A program made the position numbers and the translations under genes. A DNA stretch of 8,799 nt. It comes from Bacteroidota bacterium. Its GTDB lineage: Bacteria; Bacteroidota; Bacteroidia; Bacteroidales; Marinifilaceae. A model generated the notes under the pieces. It ran no database searches and was not told where the DNA came from. It saw nothing but the letters and a program-made list of their open reading frames with translations. The stretch spans positions 1 to 8,799 of the forward strand of contig JAEXFF010000022.1 of NCBI GenBank assembly GCA_023400335.1. Direction: 5' to 3'. This document shows positions 7,890 to 8,799 of this stretch, one piece after another (the stretch's first letter is position 1; the number at the start of each line of letters is the position of its first letter).

Positions 7890-7933
7890 CCAATAGGGCT
7901 CCAATAAGGACCCAATAGGAGTCTGATAGGCCG
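7890..7933 (+). repeat. Four tandem 11-base repeats, consensus CCAATAGG-N3
   Basis: Four consecutive 11-base units can be read without a gap: CCAATAGGGCT at 7890, CCAATAAGGAC at 7901, CCAATAGGAGT at 7912 and the more diverged CTGATAGGCCG at 7923. The first eight bases are conserved and the last three vary. The period is about one DNA turn, which suits a tandem protein-binding site as well as a repeat element. Confidence 0.75.
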
Positions 7934-7981
7934 GCTCTCAGTTATTCATACGGCATTGGGCCCCTAATAGGTCCCTATTGA
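7890..7981. repeat. Imperfect inverted repeat around the 11-base array
   Basis: The left arm (7890-7916) pairs with the right arm (7955-7981) at 20 of 27 positions by my count. The strongest blocks are CAATAGGG (7891-7898) with CCCTATTG (7973-7980), and CCCAAT (7911-7916) with ATTGGG (7955-7960). On the minus strand the right arm also reads as 11-base units. A hairpin with a 38-base loop, or a cruciform, could form. It may act as a transcription end signal, a protein-binding array or a dispersed repeat element; there is no T-run to support a classical terminator. Confidence 0.6.
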
Positions 7982-8021
7982 TAAGAGCTTTGCAGATAGT
8001 TTTTTTAATCTTAAAAAATTC

Positions 8022-8038
8022 GCAACCTTCACGCAACC
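8022..8038 (+). promoter_or_regulatory. Direct-repeat operator GCAACC-N5-GCAACC, copy 2
   Basis: GCAACC half-sites start at 8022 and 8033, the same 11-base period as the copy at 4518-4534, within the same 15-base context AAAATTCGCAACCTT (8015-8029). It lies upstream of the second NVEALA-type gene, which suggests both NVEALA genes belong to one regulon, probably of the response regulator in this window. The distance to the gene is much longer here (about 275 bases against about 60). Confidence 0.6.
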
Positions 8039-8068
8039 TTTTTATGCTGTTTTGTGAAAAAACGTATC

Positions 8069-8076
8069 TATTTTTA
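8069..8076 (+). promoter_or_regulatory. Candidate -7 element downstream of operator copy 2
   Basis: TATTTTTA differs from the Bacteroides -7 consensus TAnnTTTG only in the last base. It begins exactly 30 bases after the end of the second GCAACC direct repeat, the same distance as TATTTTCA from the first copy. Transcription from here would give a leader of roughly 230 bases before the second NVEALA gene. Confidence 0.35.
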
Positions 8077-8179
8077 TATTATAAAAATGAAATGTATTTT
8101 ATGAGTTTGTGTCAAAGTATCATTGTCTAACCTATTAAAAAGAGAATACAGGAAAAAAGTAAGAATTAATTTCAGCGGA

Positions 8180-8210
8180 ACGGATGAAAAAAAGTAGCCC
8201 TTCCATCCGT
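8180..8210 (+). other. Leader hairpin ACGGATG / CATCCGT
   Basis: A 7-base stem (8180-8186 with 8204-8210) encloses a 17-base loop that starts with an A7 run. If transcription begins near 8080 it would lie in the untranslated leader of the second NVEALA gene. It has no T-run after it, so it does not look like a terminator on the plus strand. Function unknown. Confidence 0.35.
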
Positions 8211-8293
8211 GACTTAATCGAAACAAGGTTTTGAAGCAAGTCGAATAGAAAGGACTACACGCAAAAAACAAACAAAAATAGCGAAAAGAAAGG

Positions 8294-8301
8294 TATTTTT
8301 G
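8294..8301 (+). promoter_or_regulatory. Consensus -7 sequence directly upstream of the second NVEALA gene
   Basis: TATTTTTG matches the Bacteroides consensus TAnnTTTG exactly and ends 11 bases before the ATG at 8313 (20 before the ATG at 8322). No TTTG-like -33 element is found 19-21 bases upstream, where the sequence is A-rich. It may be an alternative start giving a very short leader, or chance in A+T-rich DNA. Confidence 0.25.
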
Positions 8302-8312
8302 TTGTAAAAATA

Positions 8313-8663
8313 ATGAAAGCTATGAAAAAAATAAAAATTTTATTTGCGTCAGTTTTATTCTGTGTAATGGGGTATACAGGTTATACGGCTCATGAGTATG
8401 CTACAATGTCTGACGCTGAGAAAATGATGAAAGCTAATATTGAGGCATTGACTCAAGATGAAGGTGGTGGTGTAAATAATCCGGTTGGACGCTGGAGAAC
8501 TGTTGGATGTGGTGGTCGAGCATTCTCTCAATGGAAAACGTATTGTTGTCCTGCTGATGGTTGGAACAATTGCCAAGGTAAAGGAAATTGTTATGAACAA
8601 AATATTTATGATTGTTATGATCCACCCAGACATTTAGAGGTTGTGATTAATAGATTTTATTAG
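8313..8663 (+). CDS. Cysteine-rich NVEALA-type small secreted protein
   Basis: This gene encodes 116 residues from the ATG at 8313; the ATG at 8322 (MKKIKILF) is an equally plausible start giving 113. A basic N-terminus and hydrophobic segment to about residue 26 form a secretion signal. The segment MMKANIEALTQDE carries the family motif as NIEAL at 42-46 and matches the first NVEALA protein as MKxN(V/I)EALT. The remaining residues differ wholly from that protein: a Gly-rich linker, then six cysteines (66, 78, 79, 87, 93, 101), including a CC pair and aromatic residues (RWRTVGC, FSQWKTYCC, GWNNC, GNCY, YDCYD). An even number of exported cysteines suggests disulfide bonding. It is followed by a strong terminator and appears to be transcribed alone. 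Function unknown; a secreted peptide or small surface protein is inferred. Confidence 0.8.
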   Translation: MKAMKKIKILFASVLFCVMGYTGYTAHEYATMSDAEKMMKANIEALTQDEGGGVNNPVGRWRTVGCGGRAFSQWKTYCCPADGWNNCQGKGNCYEQNIYDCYDPPRHLEVVINRFY

Positions 8664-8676
8664 ATGATCAATGAGG

Positions 8677-8716
8677 CTGACCGAAAAGTAAAATATTCGG
8701 TCAGTTTTCTTTTTTG
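8677..8716 (+). terminator. Rho-independent terminator after the second NVEALA gene
   Basis: A perfect 9-base stem CTGACCGAA (8677-8685) with TTCGGTCAG (8696-8704) and a 10-base loop is followed directly by TTTTCTTTTTTT. It starts 13 bases after the stop codon. There is no T-run on the other side, so it works in the plus direction only. Confidence 0.9.
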
Positions 8717-8799
8717 TATTCTTCTCCCTTCTTTCTCTTTTTTTCTTTATGCTGCTCTTTCTAGTTTGATTTTCTTCAAAGGTGTTCCAATTTTTTGTA

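Larger units (their letters stand above)
7781..8312. other. 532-base intergenic region with repeat array and regulatory signals
   Basis: I see no convincing gene between the lipoprotein operon and the second NVEALA gene. From left to right it contains a short A+T-rich stretch without a clear terminator, the 11-base-period repeat array with inverted counterpart (7890-7981), the second GCAACC direct repeat (8022-8038), a weak -7 candidate (8069-8076), an A+T-rich leader with one hairpin (8180-8210), and a consensus-like -7 sequence (8294-8301) just before the gene. The region is unusually long for this compact locus. Confidence 0.7.

Noticed and set aside
7890..7981. The 11-base repeat array considered as a CRISPR array.
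   Set aside because: Units are far too short, contiguous without spacers, and no cas gene is present.
1257..8188. A 13-base match CGGAACGGATGAA at 1257-1269 and 8176-8188, and an 11-base match TTCCATCCGTG at 7806-7816 and 8201-8211.
   Set aside because: Matches of this length are expected about by chance in a window of this size, and CGGATG or CATCCG also occurs several times inside genes.
8747..8799. A minus-strand frame entering from the right edge that would end in KKIKLERAA, perhaps the C-terminus of a neighbouring gene.
   Set aside because: Only about 16 codons are visible in low-complexity purine-rich sequence, and another minus-strand frame is also open there, so it cannot be supported.

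Overview
This window looks like chromosomal accessory DNA from a Bacteroidales bacterium (Bacteroides/Parabacteroides-like; I cannot fix the genus). The evidence is the gene families: a 6-bladed beta-propeller lipoprotein with a KGRGAGEY motif, a BF3164/TolB-like lipoprotein, two NVEALA-type small secreted proteins, and a lipoprotein with a transglutaminase-like core and a Bacteroidetes-type C-terminal beta module. Promoter elements also resemble the Bacteroides -7 consensus TAnnTTTG.

Layout. Positions 95-1249 (+) encode the propeller lipoprotein and 1294-2310 (+) a DUF3089 alpha/beta-hydrolase lipoprotein that is markedly more G+C-rich than its neighbour. Converging on them is a two-component operon on the minus strand: histidine kinase (4483-3137) then OmpR-type response regulator (3128-2421). 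Divergent from the kinase is a tight three-gene plus-strand operon: NVEALA peptide (4596-4826), BF3164-family lipoprotein (4830-5873, 3-base gap) and transglutaminase-like lipoprotein (5870-7780, 4-base ATGA overlap). A 532-base gene-free stretch follows, holding an 11-base-period repeat array with an inverted counterpart. A second, cysteine-rich NVEALA-type gene (8313-8663) and a rho-independent terminator end the window.

How it may work together. The most notable signal is an operator-like direct repeat, GCAACC-N5-GCAACC (11-base period), in both NVEALA upstream regions and found as a pair nowhere else in the window that I can see. The first copy (4518-4534) lies between the divergent kinase and NVEALA genes; the second (8022-8038) lies upstream of the second NVEALA gene. 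Eleven-base tandem half-sites suit an OmpR/PhoB-family regulator, so the adjacent response regulator is the obvious candidate. The proposed system is an envelope sensor pair controlling secreted NVEALA peptides and two co-transcribed surface or periplasmic lipoproteins, one with a possible Cys/His thiol active site. The families are recognised from sequence; the regulatory link and any peptide-processing role are inference.
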